Source: Butyrivibrio sp. AE2015
GTDB taxonomy: Bacteria > Bacillota > Clostridia > Lachnospirales > Lachnospiraceae
Assembly (NCBI RefSeq): GCF_000420825.1
Contig: NZ_ATVR01000029.1
Coordinates: 1-42,501, forward strand
Reading direction: 5' to 3'
DNA: 42,501 nucleotides
Shown here: in pieces, positions 9,424-18,094 of the stretch
How the letters are laid out: each line of letters starts with the position of its first letter
Numbering within the stretch: position 1 is the first letter of the stretch
Notes under the pieces: model-generated
Databases searched by the model: none
Told to the model about the DNA's origin: nothing
Seen by the model: the letters and a program-made list of their open reading frames with translations, nothing else
Program-made: the position numbers and the translations under genes

Positions 9424-10430
9424 ATATCCTCCTCTTTTATCAAAGTATCTGCAATATCAGCTATTCTTTGCCTGGCAATGGACAATCTGTATCTGATTGC
9501 CGGGATTCTCACTTCCATATCGTCTTTGATCACCTGAACAGCTTTTTCTTCATGCATGGCTCCAAAAGTGATAGCAGCTGATGTCAAAAGAGCTGTCACA
9601 ACAACCAAGGCCACTTTTAAAAGCCTTATGGTGCTTGTTTTTAAAGGTATTATCTTTATACTTTTTTCTACTTCTTTTAAGCTTTTAAAGCGGTTATCTC
9701 TGCCAGCCTTTATGCACCTTTCGATAACTGCCAGCATCTGTGGCGATACGTTTTTCAGAGCGCCGCTTCTTGCCATACTCAGCGCATCAGAATCCTTGGC
9801 ATTTATCCCTGTCAAAAGAGAAAGGACAGTCATTCCAAGGCAGTATATATCAGTCTGTTCATCACTCTGTCCAAGGCTCCCATACTGCTCCGGCGCCGCA
9901 TAGCCTATAGTTCCCAGATTTACTGTATCATCTGTCTCTTTTTCTCTTTTGTAGAGTCTAGCCGCACCAAAGTCGATAAGACAGGCCTTCCCGTCGCTGT
10001 TTACTATGATGTTTGCGGGCTTTAGATCTCTATAGACGATAGGAGTATCGCTTTCATGAAGCGCCCTTAATATAGTCAAAAGATCTTTTGCGATCCTTAT
10101 TACCTGTTTTTCCTTAAGTCTTCTTTTCTTCTTAAGAATCTCTAAAAGGTTCTGTCCCGGCACATAACTGACCGCAATATAATCTTTTCCCAAAGCCACA
10201 AAGCAGGGAATTCTTCCTGTCTTTACAAGTTCTTTGTAATTTCTTTTATCAAATTCTTTAAGGATTGCCGCTTCCACGGCAAAGGGTCCCGGCTCGCCAT
10301 TCTCGCCAGAAACCGGAACTTTCTTTACAAACTTTAAAGTCACAAGTTTTCCTGTTTTTTTGTCTCGTGCAAGAAAAGCCTCGCTGTTTCCGCCCTGCCC
10401 AAGCTTTTTTAGTATCTTGAATCTCTCCAT
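9420..10430 (-). CDS. Membrane Ser/Thr protein kinase without PASTA repeats
   Basis: A 336-residue Hanks-type kinase. The glycine loop LGQGGNSEAF lies near residue 10, the ATP lysine in VTLKFVKK near 34, the catalytic loop YRDLKPANII near 135, DFGAA in the DFG position, and GTIGYAAPEQY as activation-loop end. A single membrane segment (VALVVVTALLTSAAITFGAM) near 270 is followed by only about 50 extracytoplasmic residues, with no PASTA repeats as in PrkC/IreK/StkP. So it probably does not sense muropeptides directly. The start at 10430 is an ATG eight bases after GGAG; a GTG six codons upstream is less likely. It follows the phosphatase gene by two bases. Confidence 0.9.
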   Translation of the reverse strand: MERFKILKKLGQGGNSEAFLARDKKTGKLVTLKFVKKVPVSGENGEPGPFAVEAAILKEFDKRNYKELVKTGRIPCFVALGKDYIAVSYVPGQNLLEILKKKRRLKEKQVIRIAKDLLTILRALHESDTPIVYRDLKPANIIVNSDGKACLIDFGAARLYKREKETDDTVNLGTIGYAAPEQYGSLGQSDEQTDIYCLGMTVLSLLTGINAKDSDALSMARSGALKNVSPQMLAVIERCIKAGRDNRFKSLKEVEKSIKIIPLKTSTIRLLKVALVVVTALLTSAAITFGAMHEEKAVQVIKDDMEVRIPAIRYRLSIARQRIADIADTLIKEEDI

Positions 10431-10432
10431 TT

Positions 10433-11215
10433 TTAATACTCCAGACACATGGCGGCCACAGTGATATTATCCTGTTCCTTGCGATCTATTGCTGTCATGG
10501 TCAGTTTTTTACATTCCTCCAGCATATCCTCAGAAGTCACGCACATCTGAGGACACAGGGCTCTAAACAGTTCTTTTTCCGATATGGTCTTCCAAAGACC
10601 ATCACTGCAGGCGACAACTGTTGTGCTCATCCGTATGTCTCCCCTTATTATCTGAGGCTGCGGAACGCTCCCATGTCCAAGGCACTGCAAGAGAACATTT
10701 CTTTCCTGGCTGTTTTGCACTTCATCTTCCAGCATGACCCCGCTGTCAATCTTACTCTGGACAAGGCTCTGGTCATGGGTTATCTTTTGCACGTCTTTTC
10801 TGCTCACCAGATATATTCTCGAGTCCCCTACATTCATGAGCATGTATTTTCTTCCAATCTGCAAAAGAGCTGTCAAAGTAGTTCCTAGCCTGATTCCCCT
10901 GTGTTTGCCATAACGCCTTATATCTCTGTTTATGTCTGCAAGAAGCCTTCTCCAGGATATTTCAATAACGTCCCATATTTTATCTTCGTCTATTCCCAGC
11001 ATCAAAGACAACTCTTCATGGAACCAGTTTTCCAGTGTTCTTATGGCTTTACAGCTGGCCACTTCTCCTTTTGAGAGTCCTCCCATACCATCGCAGACAG
11101 CAACAAAAGATATTCTTCCCATTTTTCCTGCACTGGCTACCTTGATAAGAGACGAGTCCTGATTTACAGCGCGTTTCTTACCGGCATCAGTGTAAATGCA
11201 CGCTTTTACTTTCAT
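10433..11215 (-). CDS. PP2C-family Ser/Thr protein phosphatase
   Basis: A 260-residue PPM/PP2C phosphatase of the PrpC/Stp type. Metal-binding motifs are intact: VNQDS near residue 14, VCDGMGGL near 42, GDSRIYL near 132, CSDGLWK near 204 and QDNITV near the C-terminus. It removes phosphate from kinase targets and should oppose the kinase encoded two bases downstream. The start at 11215 follows AAAGGA; a GTG seven codons upstream is less likely. First gene of the phosphatase-kinase-membrane protein operon. Such pairs usually sit beside translation genes; here the neighbours are uvrAB and a wall module. Confidence 0.92.
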   Translation of the reverse strand: MKVKACIYTDAGKKRAVNQDSSLIKVASAGKMGRISFVAVCDGMGGLSKGEVASCKAIRTLENWFHEELSLMLGIDEDKIWDVIEISWRRLLADINRDIRRYGKHRGIRLGTTLTALLQIGRKYMLMNVGDSRIYLVSRKDVQKITHDQSLVQSKIDSGVMLEDEVQNSQERNVLLQCLGHGSVPQPQIIRGDIRMSTTVVACSDGLWKTISEKELFRALCPQMCVTSEDMLEECKKLTMTAIDRKEQDNITVAAMCLEY

Positions 11216-11295
11216 GATATTCCTTTCAAAAAACACAACAAACTAACTTTCTAATATTGGAAAAAGCGCTCGAATGAGCAATTAAACCAAAAAGA

Positions 11296-11324
11296 AAAAC
11301 TGTGCTAAGACGTAGCACAGTTTT
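11296..11324 (-). terminator. Rho-independent terminator after the S41 protease gene
   Basis: A 12-bp stem, 11296-11307 with 11313-11324, loop of five bases, followed on the minus strand by TTTTTCTTTTT. It closes the ftsEX operon and insulates the phosphatase-kinase operon. Confidence 0.85.
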
Positions 11325-11351
11325 GCATAATACTATTATTTTCTTTTATTG

Positions 11352-12620
11352 TCAACCTGCTTTTTCTTCCAGGTCCTCGATAGCATCTTTTAATACTTCT
11401 ACAGCTTTATCAAGCTGATTGTCTGTCTTGTCCTCGGCATAGGCATCAGCGTCAAACTCAATCTCTACATCAGGATCAATTCCCACTCCGTGGATATCGT
11501 TGCCATTTGGTGTGTAGTAATTGCTGACTGTAAGTTTAATAGCTGTGCCGTCCTTTAGATCAAAGATTCTCTGAACAATTCCCTTGCCGTAAGTAGTTGT
11601 TCCAACAAGTGTTCCGATGCCGTAATCCTTGATGGCGCCTGAAAGGATTTCTGAAGCGCTGGCTGAATACTTGTTAACAAGTACTACTACAGGAATGTCA
11701 ATCTCATGGGTTCCGTCGCAGGTGTAGTCCTCTCTGTTTCCATCTCTGTCAACAGTATAAACAATAGTTCCCTTAGGTAAGAGCTGCCTTGCGATATCGC
11801 AAACTGCTGTGAGGCTTCCGCCGGGATTACTTCTAAGGTCAATGATAAGTCCCTTTATATCATTTGCTCTAAGTTCTGCCATACCTTCAGTAAACTGATC
11901 TGGAGTAACTTCATCAAACTCTGTGATCTGAAGGTATCCAACGCCGTCATCCATAACCTTGGTCGTTACTGTAGGAACTGAAACCTGAGCACGCATAACA
12001 TCGACTTCGATCTCATCAAGATCAGATCCTCTAAGGATTGTCAGATGAACTGTGGTGCCCTCTTCACCCTTAATAAGTGATACTACTTCACTCAGTTCAA
12101 GTCCCTGCGTGCTTTGTTTATCTACTTCATAGATAATATCATCTGTCTGGAGTTTGGCCTCCTCAGCAGGAGTTCCCTCTATAACTCCAGAAATACGAGG
12201 AAGTGATGTTGTCTGATCCATGCTCACATAAGCGCCTATACCATAGTAGATACCTGCTGTATCATTCATAAGCTCTGTGAGCTCTTCCTCTGTGTAGTAA
12301 ACAGAATAAGGATCGTCAAGTGAATCCATAAGTCCTTTATAGAGTCCGTTGGCCTTTGCTTCGCTAGAAACATCAGTTTTATAAAAGTTTGAATCAATAA
12401 CAGACTCTATTTTATTTATTTTGGTAAGTGTCTCATCGTTTAAAACTGAATTCCCGCTGCCTGTCTGTACACTTGCTGAATTAAAGGTGAACAAATATCC
12501 CATTCCAACAGCTGCGCTTATAAACAGTGCAACAAAGCATCCAACTAATATACCGCTGATAAATCTTCTGTTTAATTTTCCTCGATACTGCTGTTCATCG
12601 AACTCTGTCTGATAATCCAT
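11352..12620 (-). CDS. S41-family C-terminal processing protease (CtpA-like)
   Basis: A 422-residue secreted or membrane-anchored serine protease. An N-terminal membrane segment (FISGILVGCFVALFISAAVG) is followed by the CtpA N-terminal helix region, a PDZ domain (about 120-200, with TPAEEAKLQTDD) and the catalytic S41 core. The Ser-Lys dyad is visible in NKYSASASEIL and TYGKGIVQ. It cleaves proteins from exposed C-termini outside the membrane. It is the last gene of the ftsE-ftsX-M23 cluster, 24 bases after the M23 gene. A role in trimming the M23 hydrolase or its partners is plausible from position, not shown. Confidence 0.93.
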   Translation of the reverse strand: MDYQTEFDEQQYRGKLNRRFISGILVGCFVALFISAAVGMGYLFTFNSASVQTGSGNSVLNDETLTKINKIESVIDSNFYKTDVSSEAKANGLYKGLMDSLDDPYSVYYTEEELTELMNDTAGIYYGIGAYVSMDQTTSLPRISGVIEGTPAEEAKLQTDDIIYEVDKQSTQGLELSEVVSLIKGEEGTTVHLTILRGSDLDEIEVDVMRAQVSVPTVTTKVMDDGVGYLQITEFDEVTPDQFTEGMAELRANDIKGLIIDLRSNPGGSLTAVCDIARQLLPKGTIVYTVDRDGNREDYTCDGTHEIDIPVVVLVNKYSASASEILSGAIKDYGIGTLVGTTTYGKGIVQRIFDLKDGTAIKLTVSNYYTPNGNDIHGVGIDPDVEIEFDADAYAEDKTDNQLDKAVEVLKDAIEDLEEKAG

Positions 12621-12644
12621 CTTTCTCCTATCCCCGGGAGACTT

Positions 12645-13868
12645 TTATTTCAGGTAATTCCAAGGACTGACGTAAGCTCCATTTAATCGAACACCAAAAT
12701 GCAAATGATTACCTGTTGATCTTCCGGTGGATCCTACTGCTGCAATTTTGGTTCCCGCAGTAACATCCGTACCTTTCGAGACATACAACTTCGAACAATG
12801 CATATAAATGGTATATAGGCCGCCACCATGGTTTATCATGATGTAATTACCCATGGAGGAATTGTAATCAGCAGCTACTACTGTTCCGTTGTAAGCAGCA
12901 AGTATTGCTGATCCTGCCGGTGCAGCAAGGTCTATACCGTTGTGCATTTTTTCTACCCCAAGAGTCGGGTGCATTCTCATACCAAAATTATCAGAAATTC
13001 TGGTATAGCTTGGACATGGCCATGTAAATACACCACCGTCATACATATATCTGCTGTAAAGAGCTGCTTTATCAGCAGCAACTTCTTTTTCCAACGCTGC
13101 AATCGTTGCATTTTCGGCCTTGATCTCAGCCTCATATTCAGCAATCGCTGCTTCTTTATTGGAAATATCAGCCTTAACTGCGGAAAGCTCACTGCTCTTT
13201 GTAGAAAGAAGAGACTGGAGATTTGCTTCTTCCTGCTCTTTTTCCTCCATTGCAAGATCGAGAGTAGCCTTTTCTTCTTCAAGGGCCTGTTTTGTGACAG
13301 TAATAAGCTGAGTAGTAGCAATATACTCGTTCAACTTTTTCCTGTCATAGGATGAAAGCATCTCAATGTACTCAGCCTTATTGAGCATATCTCCAAAGCT
13401 TCCGGATTCAACCAAAAGCTCCATGTACATAGTGTCTCCACGCTCGTACATGAACTTGATACGCTTTTTCATAGCCTCATACTGTTCCTGCTGAATTCTT
13501 TCAGCTTCCTCAAGCTCTCTTGTGGTCTCTTCTATCTCAGCTTCCTTCTCAGTGATCTGATCAGTAAGCGCATCTATCTTGGTCTGGATATCAGTAAGTG
13601 ACGCATCAAGCTCAGTAATATAGGCATTAAGATCGGATTTACTCTTTTCAAGATCTTTTTTTATCTTCTCAAGATTGGTCTTGGCAGTGTTAAGTGAATC
13701 GCGCTCTTTTTTGGCCTCACTGATCTGAGCTTCCTTAGCCTTGATACTCTCCTCAGTTACTTCTGCATACGAAGATATGCAGCTACCTGCAAATATAGCA
13801 ATTGCTGTAGCTGCACATATTAACCCTTTAACTATTCTGTTTTTGTAAGCTTTATTCAATAAACTCAA
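12645..13868 (-). CDS. Coiled-coil M23 murein hydrolase, FtsEX-associated
   Basis: A 407-residue exported protein: a signal peptide (about residues 1-36, ending SSYAEV), a long coiled coil (about 40-265) and a C-terminal M23/LytM domain. The zinc ligands appear intact: MHNGID supplies His and Asp, and NHLHFG supplies the last His, so unlike EnvC it should be an active endopeptidase. Directly after ftsX (23 bases), it is the likely hydrolase activated by FtsEX, in the place of PcsB or CwlO, which use other catalytic domains. The start is a TTG with AAGGA 13 bases upstream; no better in-frame start exists. Confidence 0.92.
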   Translation of the reverse strand: MSLLNKAYKNRIVKGLICAATAIAIFAGSCISSYAEVTEESIKAKEAQISEAKKERDSLNTAKTNLEKIKKDLEKSKSDLNAYITELDASLTDIQTKIDALTDQITEKEAEIEETTRELEEAERIQQEQYEAMKKRIKFMYERGDTMYMELLVESGSFGDMLNKAEYIEMLSSYDRKKLNEYIATTQLITVTKQALEEEKATLDLAMEEKEQEEANLQSLLSTKSSELSAVKADISNKEAAIAEYEAEIKAENATIAALEKEVAADKAALYSRYMYDGGVFTWPCPSYTRISDNFGMRMHPTLGVEKMHNGIDLAAPAGSAILAAYNGTVVAADYNSSMGNYIMINHGGGLYTIYMHCSKLYVSKGTDVTAGTKIAAVGSTGRSTGNHLHFGVRLNGAYVSPWNYLK

Positions 13869-13891
13869 TGTAAAAGGATGTCCTTCTTGTA

Positions 13892-14788
13892 TTATACATG
13901 TAGGTGTTTTCTAACAGTTGTGAAACTACCAAAGAAACCAATACCAATTCCGATTGCCAATGCGATTGGTACAAGCTTGTTGTATACCACCTGCACAGGA
14001 AGGAAGTTAAGCAATGTAGAAAGCATAGTAAATCTCGATGCTATGTAAGTGATAGCATTGGTATAAACAAAATATATAATAACAAGTGGAATTATTGAAC
14101 CAATGATTCCGATAATGATACCTTCTACCACGAATGGTGCTCTTACGAAAAAGTCTGTTGCACCGATATACTTCATGATATTGATCTCATCTTTTCTAAC
14201 TGCAATACCCATGGTAACTGTATTGCTGATAAGGAATATTGATACCAAAAGCAGAATGATGATGATACCTGCTGAGATATATGCGATCAGCACGTTCAAG
14301 CCGCTTAAGGTATTGGCTGTAACTTCAGAGCGATTAACCTCTCTTACTACGTCGATAGACTCGATATAAGTTACAAGCGCTCCCTGCAAAGATACATCAT
14401 TAAGGTATATCTGAAGGTTCGCTGAATCTGCCAGAGGGTTCTCTGTAAATCCATCTGCGTATTCGCCAAGGTAGTCCTCTTTGAACTCTTCCCAGGCATC
14501 ATCTGCAGATACATAAACAATCTCCCTAACTTCAGGTCTCTGTTCAAGATCAGTCTTTACTGCAAGGATCTGTTCCTCTGTTGTTCCCTCATTAAAGAAA
14601 ACTGTTACAGAAACGCCTTCTTCGGCTGTCTTTACTACGTTTTCAAAGTTAGTGATTATAGAATAAAAAAGTCCGAACAAAAACAGGCAGGCACTGATGG
14701 TCGCAATAGAAGCAAGCGTATACCACTTGTTTCTGCCTAGATTTTTAAAACCCTGTCCGATGGTGTAAAAGAAACTACTAATCCTCAT
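13892..14788 (-). CDS. ftsX: Cell-division permease-like protein FtsX
   Basis: A 298-residue FtsX with four membrane segments (near 22-42, 168-190, 215-240 and 265-288) and a large extracytoplasmic loop between the first two (about 45-165), the part that contacts the wall hydrolase. The N-terminus FKNLGRNKWYTLASIATIS is characteristic. It does not transport; it passes ATP-driven shape change from FtsE to a hydrolase outside. It overlaps the 3' end of ftsE by 11 bases and is followed by the M23 hydrolase gene, its probable partner. Confidence 0.96.
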   Translation of the reverse strand: MRISSFFYTIGQGFKNLGRNKWYTLASIATISACLFLFGLFYSIITNFENVVKTAEEGVSVTVFFNEGTTEEQILAVKTDLEQRPEVREIVYVSADDAWEEFKEDYLGEYADGFTENPLADSANLQIYLNDVSLQGALVTYIESIDVVREVNRSEVTANTLSGLNVLIAYISAGIIIILLLVSIFLISNTVTMGIAVRKDEINIMKYIGATDFFVRAPFVVEGIIIGIIGSIIPLVIIYFVYTNAITYIASRFTMLSTLLNFLPVQVVYNKLVPIALAIGIGIGFFGSFTTVRKHLHV

Positions 14789-15518
14789 CGATGTACATAC
14801 CCTCTTCCTCGTCTTCTATAATGACGCCTTTTTTCATGGTTATAACTCGCTTTTTCATGGCGTTGACGATTTCTCTGTTATGTGTGACCACGATAACTGT
14901 TGTGCCATTTTCATTGATCTGTTCCATGAGTTTCATTATTTCCCATGAATTGTTAGGATCAAGGTTTCCGGTAGGCTCATCTGCCAAAAGAATCGTAGGC
15001 TTATTTACAAGAGCTCTTGCAAGCGCAACTCTCTGCTGCTCACCACCTGACAGCTGATTTATTTTATTTTTGTATTTTCCTGCAAGGTTAACAGTTGCAA
15101 GAATCGATGGAACATTTCTTTTGATCTCTCTTGTAGGTGTCTGAACAATTCTCTGAGCAAAAGCAACGTTCTCGTATACATTTCTGTCTTTTAAAAGTCT
15201 GAAATCCTGGAATACAATACCAAGATTACGTCTAAACTTAGGAATCTTGCTGTGCTTGATCTTCCTTAGATTATAGCCAAGAACTGTTATTTCACCGTCT
15301 GTCGGCACAAGCTCTCTTAAAAGGAGCTTGATAAGGGTAGACTTACCTGAACCGCTGTCGCCAACGATGAATACGAACTCTCCCTTTTTGATGTGAAGTG
15401 TGACGCCATTTAAAGCAGGTGCGCCTGTGGAATATGACTTGGTAACATTCTCAAGGGTTATTACCTCATCATCGGGTATCTGCCTGGTGCCCCTTTTTCT
15501 TCTATATCCTTTTTCCAT
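14778..15518 (-). CDS. ftsE: Cell-division ATPase FtsE
   Basis: A 246-residue ABC ATPase: Walker A GDSGSGKSTLIK, Q-loop QDFRLL, signature LSGGEQQRVALA, Walker B ILLADEPTGNLDP and the switch histidine VTHNRE. It works with FtsX at the division site or lateral wall. It is slightly longer than usual, with a basic N-terminus (MEKGYRRKRGTRQ). I choose the ATG at 15518, seven bases after AGGAG, over a TTG six codons upstream. It lies 49 bases downstream of the PucR-type regulator gene. Confidence 0.96.
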   Translation of the reverse strand: MEKGYRRKRGTRQIPDDEVITLENVTKSYSTGAPALNGVTLHIKKGEFVFIVGDSGSGKSTLIKLLLRELVPTDGEITVLGYNLRKIKHSKIPKFRRNLGIVFQDFRLLKDRNVYENVAFAQRIVQTPTREIKRNVPSILATVNLAGKYKNKINQLSGGEQQRVALARALVNKPTILLADEPTGNLDPNNSWEIMKLMEQINENGTTVIVVTHNREIVNAMKKRVITMKKGVIIEDEEEGMYIDED

Positions 15519-15567
15519 AAATTTCTCCTGAAACAAAACTATTTAGATCAAAAATTCACGTTTAGGA

Positions 15568-16650
15568 TCAAGTGAACTTTTCCATGTACTTCATGTATCT
15601 TACAACCATAAGCGCAATTTTAAAAGTGATTGCATCGTCAAAAACTCGCAAATCTAACCCTGTACTCTTCTGAAGCTTATCTAGTCGGTACACAAGAGTA
15701 TTTCTGTGAATAAAGAGCTGTCTTGATGTCTCGGAAACATTAAGGCTATTCTCAAAGAACTTATCAATTGTCGTAAGCGTCTCCTGATCGAAATCATCAG
15801 GATTCTTACCACCGAAGATCTCCTTAATGAACATCTTGCAAAGAGGAATAGGAAGCTGATATATAAGTCTTCCAATGCCAAGTTCGCTGTAGCAGATAAC
15901 CTTTCTCTCATCGAAGAATATCTTGCCTACATCAAGTGCCATCTTGGCTTCCTTATAGGACCTGCTGACTTCCTTGATCTCGCCTACTACTGTACCGTAA
16001 GCGATCCTTACGCCTGAAAGGCCTTCTTTTTCAAGACCTGCCTGCATCTCCTCTGCAGCCTTTGCAATCTCTCCCGGCTTATTGATATCTGTAACATCCT
16101 TAACGATGATGATATTGTCCTCATCAACCTCTGTTACAAAGTCAGTACCTGTACCAAAGTGAGTCCTTGCAATCTCAAGGGCATTGTTGTCCCTGCCATT
16201 GATCGATTCAATGATCATGGCTACTCTCTTGGCATCAGTCTGGATATGGAGCTTTTTAGCTCTACTGTAAATATCAACCAAAAGAAGGTTATCAAGAAGA
16301 AGGTTCTTGATAAAGTTATCTTTGTCGAATCTTTCCTTATAAGCCACAAGAAGTGTCTGTATCTGATATGCGATCATCTTGCCAAGCATATAGATATTCT
16401 CACCGCTTCCTGTGCAGATAAGAATATACTCTAGACTCTGCTCATCGTATATTTTAAAGAACTGATATCCCTGGATCTCCTGAGAATCAGCCGGAGATTC
16501 CACAAAATCCCTTGCAGCAGATGAAACATTGACAATATCACTGCTTGTGGAAGCTACCTCCTTGCCATCAATATCAAGCACAAAAAGATCTACATGCGCT
16601 ATGTTTTTTAGTCCATCAATGGTATTCTGAAGAATTTGATTAGAAATCAT
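15568..16650 (-). CDS. PucR/CdaR-type transcriptional regulator
   Basis: A 360-residue protein with an N-terminal sugar-diacid-recognition-like sensor (about 1-130, MISNQILQNTIDGLKN), a central GGDEF-like PucR/CdaR segment (about 140-270, VAMIIESINGRD) and a C-terminal helix-turn-helix of the PucR type (LFIHRNTLVYRLDKLQKSTG, near 325). The ligand is unknown. It stands directly upstream of ftsE on the same strand, so it could control division or hydrolase genes, or simply be cotranscribed. It is divergent from the yjfB-like motility gene. Confidence 0.9.
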   Translation of the reverse strand: MISNQILQNTIDGLKNIAHVDLFVLDIDGKEVASTSSDIVNVSSAARDFVESPADSQEIQGYQFFKIYDEQSLEYILICTGSGENIYMLGKMIAYQIQTLLVAYKERFDKDNFIKNLLLDNLLLVDIYSRAKKLHIQTDAKRVAMIIESINGRDNNALEIARTHFGTGTDFVTEVDEDNIIIVKDVTDINKPGEIAKAAEEMQAGLEKEGLSGVRIAYGTVVGEIKEVSRSYKEAKMALDVGKIFFDERKVICYSELGIGRLIYQLPIPLCKMFIKEIFGGKNPDDFDQETLTTIDKFFENSLNVSETSRQLFIHRNTLVYRLDKLQKSTGLDLRVFDDAITFKIALMVVRYMKYMEKFT

Positions 16651-16687
16651 TTCACACTCTTTCTGAAGAGCTTTACTGCTCTACTGA

Positions 16688-16715
16688 ATTATATACATAA
16701 GCATTTTAATATAAA
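16688..16715 (-). promoter_or_regulatory. Possible promoter of the PucR-type regulator and ftsEX
   Basis: Minus strand TTTATA, 16 bases, TATAAT, 38 bases before the start codon. The -10 is perfect and the -35 is weak. A second TTGACT further upstream (about 16773) has only a poor -10 partner. Confidence 0.4.
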
Positions 16716-16809
16716 TGTACAAAAAAATCCACCAATTAATAGTCTTTTTTTGTATATATTTTTAATTTCATAGTCAAAACTCACAAAAACGCCCAAGGGT
16801 TTTTGGTAT

Positions 16810-16836
16810 TAACAATTTACGTTAAAGTGCCGATAC
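16810..16836 (+). promoter_or_regulatory. Candidate flagellar sigma promoter of the yjfB-like gene
   Basis: TAAC, exactly 15 bases, GCCGATAC. The -10 matches the flagellar sigma consensus at seven of eight positions with ideal spacing. Bacillus yjfB is known to be under SigD, which supports the call. Confidence 0.7.
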
Positions 16837-16903
16837 AAACGATAGGATAAAGTATATTGCGCCTTCGGAGTACTCTCGGAGCGCAATCGCACAGGAGGTG
16901 CCT

Positions 16904-17092
16904 ATGGATATTCCTGCTTTATCGATGGCCCTTTCTCAGAACAAGATTCTGACAGATGTGGGAGTTGCCATGCTTTCAAAAAGCCTTGATGTCATGGAGG
17001 ACACAGGCAGCTCTTTAGTTGCAGGCATTGATGCTGTATCAGAGTTGTCAGTTAATCCTGATATTGGCGGAAACATCGACATCCGCATCTGA
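16904..17092 (+). CDS. yjfB: YjfB-family putative motility protein
   Basis: A 62-residue soluble protein of the YjfB family, recognised by MDIPALSMALSQNKIL and the following short helical region. Its molecular role is unknown; in Bacillus it belongs to the motility regulon. The ATG at 16904 lies five bases after AGGAGG; a GTG within that site is not the start. It has its own promoter and terminator and is divergent from the regulator gene, so it is a stand-alone transcript. The flagellar-sigma promoter links it to the flgFG genes at the left of the window. Confidence 0.85.
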   Translation: MDIPALSMALSQNKILTDVGVAMLSKSLDVMEDTGSSLVAGIDAVSELSVNPDIGGNIDIRI

Positions 17093-17107
17093 CAGTGAGC
17101 CATCAAA

Positions 17108-17143
17108 AAACGCCCTTGGCTATTCAGACAGCCAAGGGTGTTT
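17108..17143. terminator. Terminator between yjfB-like and CPBP genes
   Basis: Stem 17108-17121 with 17130-17143 (core CCCTTGGCT / AGCCAAGGG), preceded by an A-run and followed by TTTCATTTTCTTTT. It serves the yjfB-like gene and, read the other way, the convergent CPBP protease gene. Confidence 0.8.
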
Positions 17144-17164
17144 CATTTTCTTTTACCTTATTGA

Positions 17165-18082
17165 TTACAGAAAAGCCGCAACAAATATCATCCATGCTAC
17201 TGCTATTACCATAGCAATGATAAGCGGTATGGTTATAAGTTTATAGCCCTGTCTTGGATACATGTGTATGCTATCCACAAAATCTTTTCTGTTTTCCATA
17301 TCAGCGATCTTATAGACAACGCACAGAGCTATGGCAGTGAATATTACAGCCAGAACAAAATAAATGCCGATCATCAGGTAAGTGCCCTCATTACCAATCC
17401 CGTAATCCGCAAGCACTTCGTCCGCCTCGCTCACCACGTCAGGCACGGCATACATGTAGATAACTTCGATGGAATTAAACAGGGCATGGGCAAAAAATGA
17501 TGACCATATGCTGCCTGTTGCCTCAACTAGAAGGCAGAACATTATTCCCATCACAGTCCCATAAGCAAACTGATTAAAATTCAAGTGCATCATTCCAAAA
17601 AGAATAGATGACAAAACGATTGAACCAATTATGCGGCCTGTTCGCTGATAGCTCTGAAGAATATAGCCTCTGAAGACAAATTCTTCCACAAAGGGACCCA
17701 CAATACCGATTGACAAAAGCATTGTCCACATCGGCATAGCAAGGACTTCATCGCTGATAGAGCTTACCATGTTTTCCACAAAAAGCATTGACACTGAATT
17801 TACAAAAGACACTAGTGGAAACAGTGTAATAACATAAATTGCTATCATAAACAGTGTCGATATCTTTATTTTCTTAAAAGGTATAACCTCTGTTATCTTT
17901 TCTCCACTATAGAGAATGGCTGCGATAGCCGGGATCAGCACCACCAGCTCTGAAAGAGCATTATTGGTAAATATTGAAAGGCTGCTTCCTGTAAGTATGA
18001 TCCAATAGCTCATAAGCAGTGTAAATGCCAGTGTCGCCAGTATCATATACAGGAAAGACCTGTTGGCTCTCTTATAACTCAC
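17165..18082 (-). CDS. CPBP-family intramembrane metalloprotease
   Basis: A 305-residue polytopic membrane protein with the CPBP (type II CAAX protease, Abi) motifs: EEFVFRGYI near residue 137, FGMMHLNFNQ near 168 and FFAHALFN near 200, which hold the catalytic glutamates and metal-binding histidines. Substrate unknown; relatives process prenylated proteins, peptides or bacteriocins, or act in immunity. It starts at GTG with GGAG eight bases before. It follows the CvfB-like gene by 12 bases, so it is the third gene of the thioesterase operon. Confidence 0.88.
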   Translation of the reverse strand: MSYKRANRSFLYMILATLAFTLLMSYWIILTGSSLSIFTNNALSELVVLIPAIAAILYSGEKITEVIPFKKIKISTLFMIAIYVITLFPLVSFVNSVSMLFVENMVSSISDEVLAMPMWTMLLSIGIVGPFVEEFVFRGYILQSYQRTGRIIGSIVLSSILFGMMHLNFNQFAYGTVMGIMFCLLVEATGSIWSSFFAHALFNSIEVIYMYAVPDVVSEADEVLADYGIGNEGTYLMIGIYFVLAVIFTAIALCVVYKIADMENRKDFVDSIHMYPRQGYKLITIPLIIAMVIAVAWMIFVAAFL

Positions 18083-18094
18083 GTCCTTATCTCC

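Noticed and set aside
12942..13355. 137-codon plus-strand frame opposite the M23 hydrolase gene
   Set aside because: Antisense to a clearly coding coiled-coil region, with no ribosome site.
16760..16780. TTGACT on the minus strand as -35 of the regulator gene
   Set aside because: No good -10 at 16-18 bases; the TATAAT nearer the gene is preferred.
16781..16804. AAAACGCCCAAGGG motif upstream of the yjfB-like gene, similar to its terminator
   Set aside because: The arms are three base pairs with no usable loop; resemblance to the downstream terminator is too short to claim a repeat.
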